A stretch of DNA of 64,000 bases from Pseudomonas fluorescens. GTDB taxonomy: Bacteria; Pseudomonadota; Gammaproteobacteria; Pseudomonadales; Pseudomonadaceae. The notes beneath the pieces were generated by a model that saw only the letters and a program-made list of their open reading frames with translations, had not been told where the DNA came from and did not search any database. Both the position numbers and the translations under genes were made by a program. This document shows positions 25,897 to 33,519 of the stretch, piece after piece (the first letter of the stretch is position 1; every line of letters begins with the position of its first letter). Location of the stretch: the NCBI RefSeq assembly GCF_902497875.1, contig NZ_CABVHY010000032.1, positions 1 through 64,000 on the forward strand, given 5' to 3'.

Positions 25897-28338
25897 GTGT
25901 TCAACCCGTGGCCCCATGCCCTTTCCGTCGCCGTTGTCCTGGCAACCCTGGCGAGCCCTGCCCTGGCGCAGGCGCAAAACCTGACCTTCAACCTGCCGGC
26001 CGGTCCACTCGCCAGCACGTTGAACGCCATCGCCAGCCAGCGCGGGCATATCGTTTCATTGGAACCCTCGCTGGTTCAGGGCAAACAGGCACCGGCAGTG
26101 AACGGCCAGATGCCCCCTGAACAGGCAATGCGCAGGGCGCTGGCTGGCAGCGGTCTGCAGTTGCGTGTCACCGAGCAAGGCAACTTCAGCGTCGAGCCAG
26201 CCACGGACAGCGATGCGGCGCTGCAACTGGGCGTCACCACCATCGTCGAACACAGCGCCGACGCCACCACCGAAGGCTCGGGCTCCTACGCCGCGCGGGC
26301 GGTGACCATCGGCAAGGGCACCCACACGCTCAAGGAAATTCCGCAGTCGGTCACCGTGATGACCCGCAAACAAATGGACGACCAGGGCCTGACTGACCTC
26401 AAAGACGCAGCCAACCAGACCACCGGACTGGTAGGGGTTCAGGGTGTGGGCAAAGGCATGATCCTGACCTCGCGCGGTTTCCAGATCGATGACTGGCAGT
26501 ACGATGGCGTGCCGATCCCGCGCAACACCTACGCGCTGGGCAACTGGGCCACGCAGGACCTGATCTTCTTCGATCGCATGGAAGTGTTGCGCGGTGCATC
26601 CGGATTGCTTCAGGGCACCGGCAGCCCCGGCGGTGCGATCAACCTCGTACGCAAACGCGGCCAGAACGCACCGACCGTGACCCTCACCGGCAAGGCTGGC
26701 ACCTGGGATCACTACGGCCTGCAACTGGACGCCGGCGGGCCGCTGAACCAGACCGGCACCGTGCGCGGACGCTTCGTTGCCGACGAGGATCAGAGCGATT
26801 CATTTATCGACTACGAATGGAGCAAGACCCACTCGCTGTATGGCGCTCTGGACATCGATCTACGCGACGACACCACCCTGGGCCTGGCAGTCAGCCACTC
26901 TGACGCCGAATCGCGGCCGATGCTGCGTGGCCTGCCACGCTACGCTAACGGCGACCCGGTCGACGTGTCGCGTTCAACCTACACCGGCGCTCGCTGGAAC
27001 CATTCGGACATCGACGTCACCACCGTCTATGCCGATCTGGAGCATCGCTTCAACGATGACTGGGCCTTCAAGGTTGGCGCAGTGCGCATGAGTGAAGACA
27101 ACGCATCCACCCACCAGCGCGTGCAAACCTCCGGGGCCGGTCTCAACGCCGACGGCAGTGGCGTGCAATACGCCGATTGGGTCACCGACTTCGACTCCAC
27201 CAAGATCGGTCTGGACATGAACCTGACCGGGCATTTTGAAGCCTTGTCCATGCAGCAAGAAATCATGCTCGGCGGCAATTACGCCAAGATGACCACGGAT
27301 GACCGTTACGCGCGAACCTTCAATAACAGCCGCGACAGCATTTTTGGTATCGACCACGACCGCCCCGAAATCAGCTACGACGGTTTGCTCAATACCGCTG
27401 GCGGCCGAGCGACCACCAGCCAGTACGACATACGCCAGAAAGGCCTGTACGGCAGCTGGCGAATCAAGCCATTCGAGCCGCTGACCCTGGTACTCGGCTC
27501 CCGGGTCAGCTGGTACGACTACAGCTACACGTCTGCGAACCAGGCGGCATTTACCAACCTTTCTATCGCCAATGCTCCAAGTACCACGAACGAAACCGGG
27601 GAAGTCACGCCCTACGCCGGCATCGTCTACGACCTGAACCGCGAATGGGCGGTCTATGCCAGCTACACCGACGTGTTCGAACCACAGACCGCACGCACTG
27701 CGAGCGGCTCGGTGCTCAAACCGGTGATCGGCAGCAACTACGAAGTCGGCCTCAAGGGCGAGCTGATGGATGGCCGGGTCAATACCTCCCTGGCCGTGTT
27801 CCGCTACGACCAGGAAAACCGTGCCGTCAACGACGTCGCCTCGGGCTTCGCCTGCGACGGTTGGTACTGCTCGACGGCCGCGGGGAAAGTTCGCAGCCAG
27901 GGGATCGAGGCAGAAATCAGCGGCGAAGTGCTCAGCGGTTTGCAATTGTTCGCCGGCTACACCTACAACACCACCAAATACCTCGAAGACCCCGTCGACG
28001 AAGGCAGAGTCTTCAGCCAATGGACGCCAAAACACATGCTGCGGGTCTGGAGCGACTACCAGTTCACTGGCGACTGGAACCGAGTCAGCACCGGCCTGGG
28101 CTTCACCACCCAAAGTCACACCCTGGGTTATGAACGAACTTACCAGGTGCCGGGTTACACCGTATGGAACGCCCGCCTCGGGTACCAACTCACCCCCGAG
28201 ATCGGTCTGGCGCTCAACGCTAATAACCTGTTCGACAAGCACTACTACATGGCGGGGTACAACCAACTTAATGGCAACAACAACTTTGGTGATCCGCGAA
28301 ACGTCATGTTCAGCGTGAAATACACCCCCTCGTTTTAG
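25897..28338 (+). CDS. TonB-dependent siderophore receptor with N-terminal signalling domain
   Basis: 813 residues; GTG 25897 follows TCAGGAG. A signal peptide (to about residue 24, SPALAQA) precedes a secretin/STN signalling domain (residues 28-105: LTFNLPAGPLASTLNAIASQ), the plug (IPQSVTVMTRKQMDDQGLTDL; RGFQIDDWQYDG; GSPGGAINLVRKR) and a 22-strand barrel ending in a C-terminal Phe. It imports a ferric siderophore and, through the STN domain, signals to the FecR-like protein upstream. The closest styles are FpvA/FoxA-like receptors; the ligand cannot be named. No siderophore synthesis gene lies in the window. Confidence 0.93.
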   Translation: MFNPWPHALSVAVVLATLASPALAQAQNLTFNLPAGPLASTLNAIASQRGHIVSLEPSLVQGKQAPAVNGQMPPEQAMRRALAGSGLQLRVTEQGNFSVEPATDSDAALQLGVTTIVEHSADATTEGSGSYAARAVTIGKGTHTLKEIPQSVTVMTRKQMDDQGLTDLKDAANQTTGLVGVQGVGKGMILTSRGFQIDDWQYDGVPIPRNTYALGNWATQDLIFFDRMEVLRGASGLLQGTGSPGGAINLVRKRGQNAPTVTLTGKAGTWDHYGLQLDAGGPLNQTGTVRGRFVADEDQSDSFIDYEWSKTHSLYGALDIDLRDDTTLGLAVSHSDAESRPMLRGLPRYANGDPVDVSRSTYTGARWNHSDIDVTTVYADLEHRFNDDWAFKVGAVRMSEDNASTHQRVQTSGAGLNADGSGVQYADWVTDFDSTKIGLDMNLTGHFEALSMQQEIMLGGNYAKMTTDDRYARTFNNSRDSIFGIDHDRPEISYDGLLNTAGGRATTSQYDIRQKGLYGSWRIKPFEPLTLVLGSRVSWYDYSYTSANQAAFTNLSIANAPSTTNETGEVTPYAGIVYDLNREWAVYASYTDVFEPQTARTASGSVLKPVIGSNYEVGLKGELMDGRVNTSLAVFRYDQENRAVNDVASGFACDGWYCSTAAGKVRSQGIEAEISGEVLSGLQLFAGYTYNTTKYLEDPVDEGRVFSQWTPKHMLRVWSDYQFTGDWNRVSTGLGFTTQSHTLGYERTYQVPGYTVWNARLGYQLTPEIGLALNANNLFDKHYYMAGYNQLNGNNNFGDPRNVMFSVKYTPSF

Positions 28339-28538
28339 CAACGAAGCATGTGGCACTTACGCTAGGGAACCTGGCAGGTCGAGCCTTGCTTGATGCCTGC
28401 CAGAGACTTGCTCAGGTCACGAACCATGATTATCGGGATCGCAAGCGAAACCCCCTAAGCCAGAACAACGCATTCGCACAATCGGGCCAAGAGCGGCGTT
28501 CTCATCACTCGTGCAAGGGGGGCCAATTCAGGCGTCGC

Positions 28539-28658
28539 CCATTGGGCCTGCTCCTCGCGGATTATTTCGGCTGGCTCGTCGACCTCGCGGTGCCTGCCGA
28601 GTGCGAGGCGTTGCAAGCCTGGCACTCGAGAATGCAGGAACGTCCAAGCGTACAAAAC
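28539..28658 (+). pseudogene. C-terminal remnant of a glutathione S-transferase
   Basis: Within the 552-base gap 28339-28890 one frame reads ADYFGWLVDLAVPAECEALQ and then AWHSRMQERPSVQN, which matches the end of the alpha-helical domain of GSTs (W-x-x-R-M-x-x-R-P-S-V). About 40 residues are recognisable. No N-terminal thioredoxin-like domain or start precedes it, so it is a relic. The rest of the gap holds only the inverted repeat at 28706. Confidence 0.5.
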
Positions 28659-28705
28659 TGTGTGACGATGTCAGACCCAACCAAGACGTCCGTTTGAAAT
28701 CGAGT

Positions 28706-28739
28706 TCTCGACCGGCCCCTGCGATCCAACCGGTCGAGA
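28706..28739. terminator. Perfect 10-base inverted repeat
   Basis: TCTCGACCGG (28706-28715) pairs with CCGGTCGAGA (28730-28739), with a 14-base loop. It lies after the GST remnant and 150 bases from the convergent GlxA-type gene stop, so a terminator is likely, although an operator relic is possible. Confidence 0.4.
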
Positions 28740-28890
28740 GTCGGCAGTCTTCGCGGCCAGAAGTGGACTATCACGCAGATCCTATGGGGCTGCTTCAGCG
28801 TTGCAAGGCTGACTCGAACGAGCCTGGCGTGAGATTGCGAACAGATTCCGGCGCGGTTGTCGCGCAAGCTACCGGGGCGTGCAGCGCGGA

Positions 28891-29874
28891 CTATTGGTCT
28901 GCCTTTCTCCCAGACCGGCCATCTCCTTTGGCCTGGCGAGCGCTGCGGCGCAGTTCTTGTGGCGTGCGCCCAATGACTCGCACGAAGCAGCGCAGCATGT
29001 GATCGGCATCGCCGAATCCGAAGCCCCTGGCGATCCCCTCGAAAGTTTGATGCCCGTCCTCAACCAGCGACCTCGCTGCCTCGATACGAAGGCGCTCGAT
29101 AGCTTTCGCCGGCGTCACCCCGATGGATGCCGCGAACACGCGGCCAAACTGACGTACGCTCATATGCGCGACTTCTGCCAGGCGCTCAACTGACAGATCA
29201 TCGCGCAGATGATCGCGCGCATAGCTCAGCACCGTGCGGATGCGATCTGAGCCAGGGTCGAAATCCAGCAGCGAAGAGAACTGATGCTGACCACCTGGCC
29301 GCCGATAGTAGACAACCAGCATGCGTGCGATGGAGCGCGCCACCTCCTTGCCCAGGTCCTGCTCGATCATGGCCAAGGCCATGTCGATGCCAGCCGACAT
29401 GCCTGCTGACGTCCAGACATTCCCATCCTCGGTCCAGATTCGATCTCCGTCCACGCGCAGCGACGGATAGCGAGCTTGCAATTGTGGCGCGTAGTTCCAA
29501 TGCGTGGTCGCGACACGACCGTCGAGCAGGCCGCTCTCGGCTAGCACGAAGGCGCCGGTACAGACGCTGGCAGTGCGGCGCGAGCGCAAGGACATCTGCC
29601 GGATCGCAGCCGCCATCGGCACTATCCAGTCACCGACCGGAACGGCTGGCGCGCCGACGATGATGAGAGTGTCGAGGCGGTCGACAACTTGCAATGCCTG
29701 GGTCGTGACCTGCAGTCCGCCTGAGGCGCAAATCAATCCGCCCTCAAGCGAAGCGAACGTGAATCGATAGCCCGAAGGGCGAGCACGATTTGCGTTGGAG
29801 AAGGCTTCGAGCGGGCCACTCAGATCCAGCAATACGAACCCTGAATAGACCAGGAAACAAACGTGACGCGGCAT
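28891..29874 (-). CDS. GlxA-family regulator (DJ-1/PfpI domain plus AraC HTH)
   Basis: 327 residues. The N-terminal half is a DJ-1/PfpI-like sensor (FLVYSGFVLLDLSGPLEAF; Cys in SVCTGAFVLAESGLLDGR near residue 104; ATTHW). The C-terminal AraC domain has two helix-turn-helix units at about residues 225-315 (LSVERLAEVAHMSVRQFGRVF; FEGIARGFGFGDADHMLRCF). Members regulate amine or arginine catabolism (ArgR, GbdR, CdhR types). It is divergent, 218 bases away, from an exported cysteine hydrolase, its probable target. Confidence 0.92.
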   Translation of the reverse strand: MPRHVCFLVYSGFVLLDLSGPLEAFSNANRARPSGYRFTFASLEGGLICASGGLQVTTQALQVVDRLDTLIIVGAPAVPVGDWIVPMAAAIRQMSLRSRRTASVCTGAFVLAESGLLDGRVATTHWNYAPQLQARYPSLRVDGDRIWTEDGNVWTSAGMSAGIDMALAMIEQDLGKEVARSIARMLVVYYRRPGGQHQFSSLLDFDPGSDRIRTVLSYARDHLRDDLSVERLAEVAHMSVRQFGRVFAASIGVTPAKAIERLRIEAARSLVEDGHQTFEGIARGFGFGDADHMLRCFVRVIGRTPQELRRSARQAKGDGRSGRKADQ

Positions 29875-30092
29875 GACCTGACCGCCAAAAGTCTGGCTGA
29901 AGAGTCATTAGACGCCGCCCCTGTTTGGAACGTCAACGGGTGCAACAACGGGGCTCGGCCCTTGCCAGACTAACGCGCCCGCCTCTCTCAAGGCGGCTGC
30001 GTCAGTCGGCTGAAATCTAGGGATAAACGTCCTTTTCGTAGCTTCTTCTCGCCGTACCGTAGACGCGCCACTTCCACTTTGAGGACACGAAA

Positions 30093-30884
30093 ATGACCTT
30101 CAACAGAACTCATCCCAAGAGAATGATCTCCTACGCCACCTTGTTGGGAGCCATCCTGATGGCGCCTGGCATCGGCTTCGCCGCCGAGACCCCCTACGCC
30201 GATCCGGTCAAGCCCGCACTCCCGGCCTCCACCTTTCAATGGGATCAAAGTCGAACTGCTCTGGTCGTGATCGACCCGCAGATCGACTTCATGAGCCCAG
30301 AGGGTGCAGGCTGGCCGGTCTTTGGTGAGAGCGTTACCGAGCAAAATCTAGTCCCGAATCTGCACCGGCTTTTCGCGGCGTTTAAGAAGTCCGGAACGAC
30401 CGTAGCCATCTCGCCGCACTACTACTATCCCCACGATCATAAATGGAAGTACGAGGCGCCGGCGGAGACCGTTCAGCACACGCTTGGCCTCTTCGATCGC
30501 AAGGGCGCCTTGACGCTGGATGGGTTCCGTAACTCGGGTGCCGATTTCATGCCGCAGTTCAAGCCCTTCATCGAAGACGGCAAGACCATCGTCGCATCAC
30601 CGCACAAGTTGTATGGCCCGCAAAGCAACGACTTGATGCTGCAGCTGCATAAGCAGCGGATCGACAAGATCGTCCTTGCCGGCATGGCCTCCAACCTGTG
30701 CGTCGAATCGCACCTTCGCGAGTTTCTGGAGCGCGGTTTCGAGGTGGTTGTCGTGCGTGACGCCGTCGCCGGCCCAAAGCTTCCTGACGGCGACGGATAC
30801 GGTAGCGCACTGGTCGACTTCCGCTACATCGCCAACGATGTGGTAACCACCGACGAGGTAGTGGACAAGCTGGAAGGACGCTGA
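30093..30884 (+). CDS. Exported isochorismatase-family cysteine hydrolase
   Basis: 263 residues with a signal peptide (about 1-30, ending IGFAA), which is unusual for a family that is normally cytoplasmic. The catalytic triad is visible: Asp in LVVIDPQIDFM, Lys in VASPHKLYG, Cys in GMASNLCVESHLREF. The fold hydrolyses amides, ureides or isochorismate; an extracytoplasmic amidase or nicotinamidase-like role is possible. It is divergent from the GlxA-type regulator and ends at a strong hairpin. Confidence 0.88.
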   Translation: MTFNRTHPKRMISYATLLGAILMAPGIGFAAETPYADPVKPALPASTFQWDQSRTALVVIDPQIDFMSPEGAGWPVFGESVTEQNLVPNLHRLFAAFKKSGTTVAISPHYYYPHDHKWKYEAPAETVQHTLGLFDRKGALTLDGFRNSGADFMPQFKPFIEDGKTIVASPHKLYGPQSNDLMLQLHKQRIDKIVLAGMASNLCVESHLREFLERGFEVVVVRDAVAGPKLPDGDGYGSALVDFRYIANDVVTTDEVVDKLEGR

Positions 30885-30913
30885 CCATGGGGTCGACCAA
30901 CCTCCCGACCAGA

Positions 30914-30938
30914 CACGGGAGCCCTGGCGGCTCCCGTG
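30914..30938 (+). terminator. Hairpin terminator after the exported hydrolase
   Basis: CACGGGAGCC and GGCTCCCGTG form a 10-base perfect stem with loop CTGGC, 29 bases after the stop at 30884. Confidence 0.7.
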
Positions 30939-30948
30939 CTGACTGAAT

Positions 30949-31050
30949 AAGACCGATTTCACGGATGACCTACGGGCGATCACCGTACCTACCTTGGTAA
31001 TGCACGGTGACTACGCCCAGATCGTTCCCATTGCCGACTCCGCGCTGTCA
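30949..31050 (+). pseudogene. Internal fragment of an alpha/beta hydrolase (chloroperoxidase/esterase type)
   Basis: The frame reads KTDFTDDLRAITVPTLVMHG and then DYAQIVPIADSALS, the well-known segment around the catalytic Asp of non-haem chloroperoxidase-like esterases (consensus VPTLVMHGDDDQIVPI). Only about 34 residues remain; the nucleophile Ser and terminal His regions are missing on both sides. It is squeezed between the hairpin at 30914 and the XRE gene stop at 31048. Confidence 0.65.
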
Positions 31051-31407
31051 GGAGTCACTGTTGCCCGGTGCCGTGTACTCAGCAAGCGATGACGCAAGCC
31101 GTGCAATGGCATTCCGATCGCCTTGGTTAAGGCGGCGGTAATTCTCAATGACTCTGGTTTCTTCATCAGGCAGATCTTCTTTAAAACGGGACTTCTTCCC
31201 CGTCAAAAGGTAGAGAACGTCCACTCCCCTGATTGCGATGGCCGTCAAGTAGTCGGCCCTGGGAAACCGGGATCCCTTCTCGTACTTGCTTTGGGCGTTT
31301 GCCAAAACCCCTCCCAGAGCGCCGAACTCTTGCTGGGAGAGGCCTAGAGCCATGCGTTCCTCTTTCAGTCGCCTACCGAACATCTTCATTTTAGTAGCCT
31401 GCTCCAT
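31048..31407 (-). CDS. XRE-family DNA-binding repressor
   Basis: 119 residues from ATG 31407; ATG 31389 (starting MKMFGRRLKEERM) has a better upstream CAGG and may be the true start. A single helix-turn-helix (LGLSQQEFGALGGVLANAQSKYEKGSRFP) is followed by AIRGVDVLYLLTGKK and a helical C-terminus. This architecture is common in small chromosomal and prophage regulators of pseudomonads. The upstream gap carries a paired TCGAATATG repeat and then a 52-codon ORF on the other strand. Confidence 0.88.
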   Translation of the reverse strand: MEQATKMKMFGRRLKEERMALGLSQQEFGALGGVLANAQSKYEKGSRFPRADYLTAIAIRGVDVLYLLTGKKSRFKEDLPDEETRVIENYRRLNQGDRNAIARLASSLAEYTAPGNSDS

Positions 31408-31432
31408 GAGTTCGGTTAAAAATCATAGCTTA

Positions 31433-31461
31433 TCGAATATGGCTGCGCCGGCTCGAATATG
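31433..31461. promoter_or_regulatory. Direct repeats, probable XRE operator
   Basis: TCGAATATG occurs at 31433-31441 and 31453-31461, 20 bases apart, within 55 bases of the XRE start and in locally AT-richer DNA. The pairing on one DNA face fits autoregulation by the XRE protein (inference). Confidence 0.4.
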
Positions 31462-31642
31462 AGCGCACAAGAGCAGCTAGGGATTGCGCCCTCACACTTG
31501 CTCACTGATCGTGTGAATGCAGGTGGTGGTGCGCAGCAATGGTATTGATCCCTGATAGAAGGCTCAATATTTTTCCAGCTCGCTCACTAACATAAGTGGA
31601 AACGAGCGCGGCTCGAAAAGGGTACATCGGAGGTTGATCAGA

Positions 31643-31801
31643 ATGGACACGCAGAAGCTTAAACTCGCCGCCCGCGTGCTGATAGACGCCATGATTGAAG
31701 AACTCGATGAAGACGATCGATTGTATGAGAAGGGCTTTGCGGATGGTTACATCGCCAGCCCTTCGGCTGGCTTACAAACGACGGTGACACACCTCTGCTG
31801 A
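31643..31801 (+). CDS. Small hypothetical ORF, 52 residues
   Basis: ATG 31643 is preceded by GGAGG (31629-31633), a near-perfect ribosome site at 9-base spacing. The product starts MDTQKLKLAARVLIDAMIEE, continues with an acidic LDEDDRLYEKGFADGYI, and ends with CVH-free, weakly conserved-looking sequence. The DNA at 31754-31771 forms a GCCAGCC/GGCTGGC hairpin inside the frame, so either the 3' part of the ORF doubles as a terminator or the real gene was interrupted there. Divergent from the XRE gene. No family recognised. Confidence 0.45.
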   Translation: MDTQKLKLAARVLIDAMIEELDEDDRLYEKGFADGYIASPSAGLQTTVTHLC

Positions 31802-31942
31802 ACCGCTCATGGAACGACCCATCCGCACCCAGTGCCTTAAAACCTGCGATTTCTCTCAAGAATCGCCTGCATACCATTGATATATATTGATTTTTTACAG
31901 CACCTGCGTCTGTTTTTACGTTTGTATTTCAAAAAACTAGAC

Positions 31943-31958
31943 TGTAGCAAACACTACA
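31943..31958. promoter_or_regulatory. RpiR-type operator candidate
   Basis: TGTAG and CTACA around CAAACA form a 5-6-5 inverted repeat 60 bases upstream of the RpiR-family gene. HexR, a Pseudomonas RpiR protein, binds a TGTARTN5YTACA-like site, so the style fits autoregulation by this paralogue. Confidence 0.45.
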
Positions 31959-32017
31959 CATATACTCTTCTAAGCAAATGTGAAGCAAAACAAACACACC
32001 CATAAGAAAACGCCCAC

Positions 32018-32872
32018 ATGACAAATTTGCGAGAACAACTCACGGATGCCGCGCTGAACCCAACGCCTTCCGAACGCAAGGTGATTCGCGCGTTACTAGA
32101 CCACTACCCGCGTAGCGGGTTGGGGCCTATGGCCAAGCTGGCTGAACATGCCGGCGTCAGCGATCCGACCATCGTGCGCCTGGTCAGGAAGTTAGGTTTC
32201 GGTGGCTATGCCGACTTTCAGGACGCCTTACTCAGTGAGATGGACCACCGTCTGCGGTCCCCTGTCACACTCTTGCAACCCCGCGCGCACTCATCCCAAG
32301 ACGATGCCTGGACGAGCTACTTGAATGAGTGCAGCCGTACCCTGCAAGAAACCCAGGCACTGACCCAGCCTGAAGATGTGCGCGTGCTGGTAGATCTGAT
32401 ACTCGATACCCGCCATCAGCTTTTTTGCTTCGGTGGACGCCTCAGCAGTTTCCTTGCCGGCTACATGGTGAGTCACCTGCGCCTGCTGCGCCCGGGTTGC
32501 CATGCACTGGAAGACAACGCCCAACTGCCGGACCGGCTATACGACGTCCAGCGCCAGGACATTGTCCTGCTGTTCGACTACCGCCGCTATCAAACCCAAG
32601 CCCTTCGCGTCGCCAACGCCGCCAAGGCACGCGGTGCACGCCTTGTACTTTTCACGGACATCTACGCCTCGCCCTTGCGCGAACTCGCAGACCTGGTCAT
32701 CAGCGCCCCCGTTGAATCCATTTCTGCCTTCGACACGATGGTGCCGGCGCTCGCACAAGTAGAAGCCCTGATTGCCGCTCTCACACTGCGCAGCACTGAC
32801 CCGGAAGATCGACTGGAAGGCATCGACAAGCTGCGCACCAGTTTCGCCGCCCACCTCCTCGAGGAAAAATAA
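32018..32872 (+). CDS. MurR/RpiR-family regulator with SIS domain
   Basis: 284 residues. An N-terminal RpiR helix-turn-helix (about residues 1-77; MAKLAEHAGVSDPTIVRLVRKLGFGGYADFQ) is followed by a SIS domain (about 120-260) that usually binds a phosphosugar or related small ligand. The SIS region here accompanies amine/amide enzymes, as in several Pseudomonas RpiR proteins controlling amine catabolism. It is the first gene of a likely operon, with two bases to the next gene, and has an operator-like repeat upstream. Confidence 0.9.
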   Translation: MTNLREQLTDAALNPTPSERKVIRALLDHYPRSGLGPMAKLAEHAGVSDPTIVRLVRKLGFGGYADFQDALLSEMDHRLRSPVTLLQPRAHSSQDDAWTSYLNECSRTLQETQALTQPEDVRVLVDLILDTRHQLFCFGGRLSSFLAGYMVSHLRLLRPGCHALEDNAQLPDRLYDVQRQDIVLLFDYRRYQTQALRVANAAKARGARLVLFTDIYASPLRELADLVISAPVESISAFDTMVPALAQVEALIAALTLRSTDPEDRLEGIDKLRTSFAAHLLEEK

Positions 32873-32874
32873 TA

Positions 32875-33519
32875 ATGTTCACACTCCCTCATCATTCACC
32901 ACGTGACCTTCCTTATGTGCACGGCCATACCGCCCTGTTGCTGGTAGACATGCAACGTGCCTGGCTGGACCCGCAACTCGATCCACATTTGCAGGGTCCT
33001 CAAGCGGAATATTTTCTGACACGTACCCAGGCCAAGGTGATACCAAACCAGCAACGGCTACTCAAGGCGATGCGCGAAGCGAATCAGAATGTGCTCCATA
33101 CCATCATCGAAAGCCTCACGGCCGACGGGCGTGATCGCTCGCTGGACCACAAGCTGTCGGACATGCACCTTCCCAAGGGCAGCTACCCCGCCGGCATCAT
33201 CGACGAGCTGGCCGCCGGTGAGAACGAGGTGATCCTGCCCAAGACGTCATCAGGTGTTTTCAACTCGACCAACATCGATTACGTACTGCGCAACCTGGAA
33301 ACCCGTCATTTGATTATCGCGGGCATTGTCACCGATCAGTGCGTGGACATGGCGGTTCGTGACGCAGCGGATCGCGGCTACCTGGTGACGCTGGTCGAAG
33401 ACGCTTGTGCCACCTACACATCGGCACGGCACCAGGCGTGCCTTGAAGCAATCAAAGGCTATTGCTGGATCACTGACACCGAGACAGTTATCAAGCGCCT
33501 GCAGGAGATGCAAGCATGA
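32875..33519 (+). CDS. Isochorismatase-family cysteine hydrolase
   Basis: 214 residues, cytoplasmic. The triad is intact: Asp in LLLVDMQRAWLDP, Lys in ILPKTSSGVFNSTNID, Cys in GIVTDQCVDMAVRDAADRGY. This subgroup hydrolyses amides, ureides or N-carbamoyl compounds and releases ammonia. It lies between the RpiR gene and a glutamine-synthetase-like gene with an ATGA overlap, so it is part of the same pathway; its substrate is likely an amide generated or imported by the cluster (inference). Confidence 0.88.
   Translation: MFTLPHHSPRDLPYVHGHTALLLVDMQRAWLDPQLDPHLQGPQAEYFLTRTQAKVIPNQQRLLKAMREANQNVLHTIIESLTADGRDRSLDHKLSDMHLPKGSYPAGIIDELAAGENEVILPKTSSGVFNSTNIDYVLRNLETRHLIIAGIVTDQCVDMAVRDAADRGYLVTLVEDACATYTSARHQACLEAIKGYCWITDTETVIKRLQEMQA

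Noticed and set aside
24883..26049. Minus-strand open frame across the FecR-like gene
   Set aside because: Shadow of the FecR-like gene; the forward frame has overlapping start, membrane helix and FecR motifs.
26974..28356. Minus-strand open frame of about 460 codons in the TonB receptor gene
   Set aside because: Antisense to the receptor barrel; no family-like sequence.
29890..29971. AGTCTGGC/GCCAGACT inverted repeat in the GlxA/hydrolase gap
   Set aside because: 8-base arms 66 bases apart are within chance for a gap of this size; not reported as an operator.
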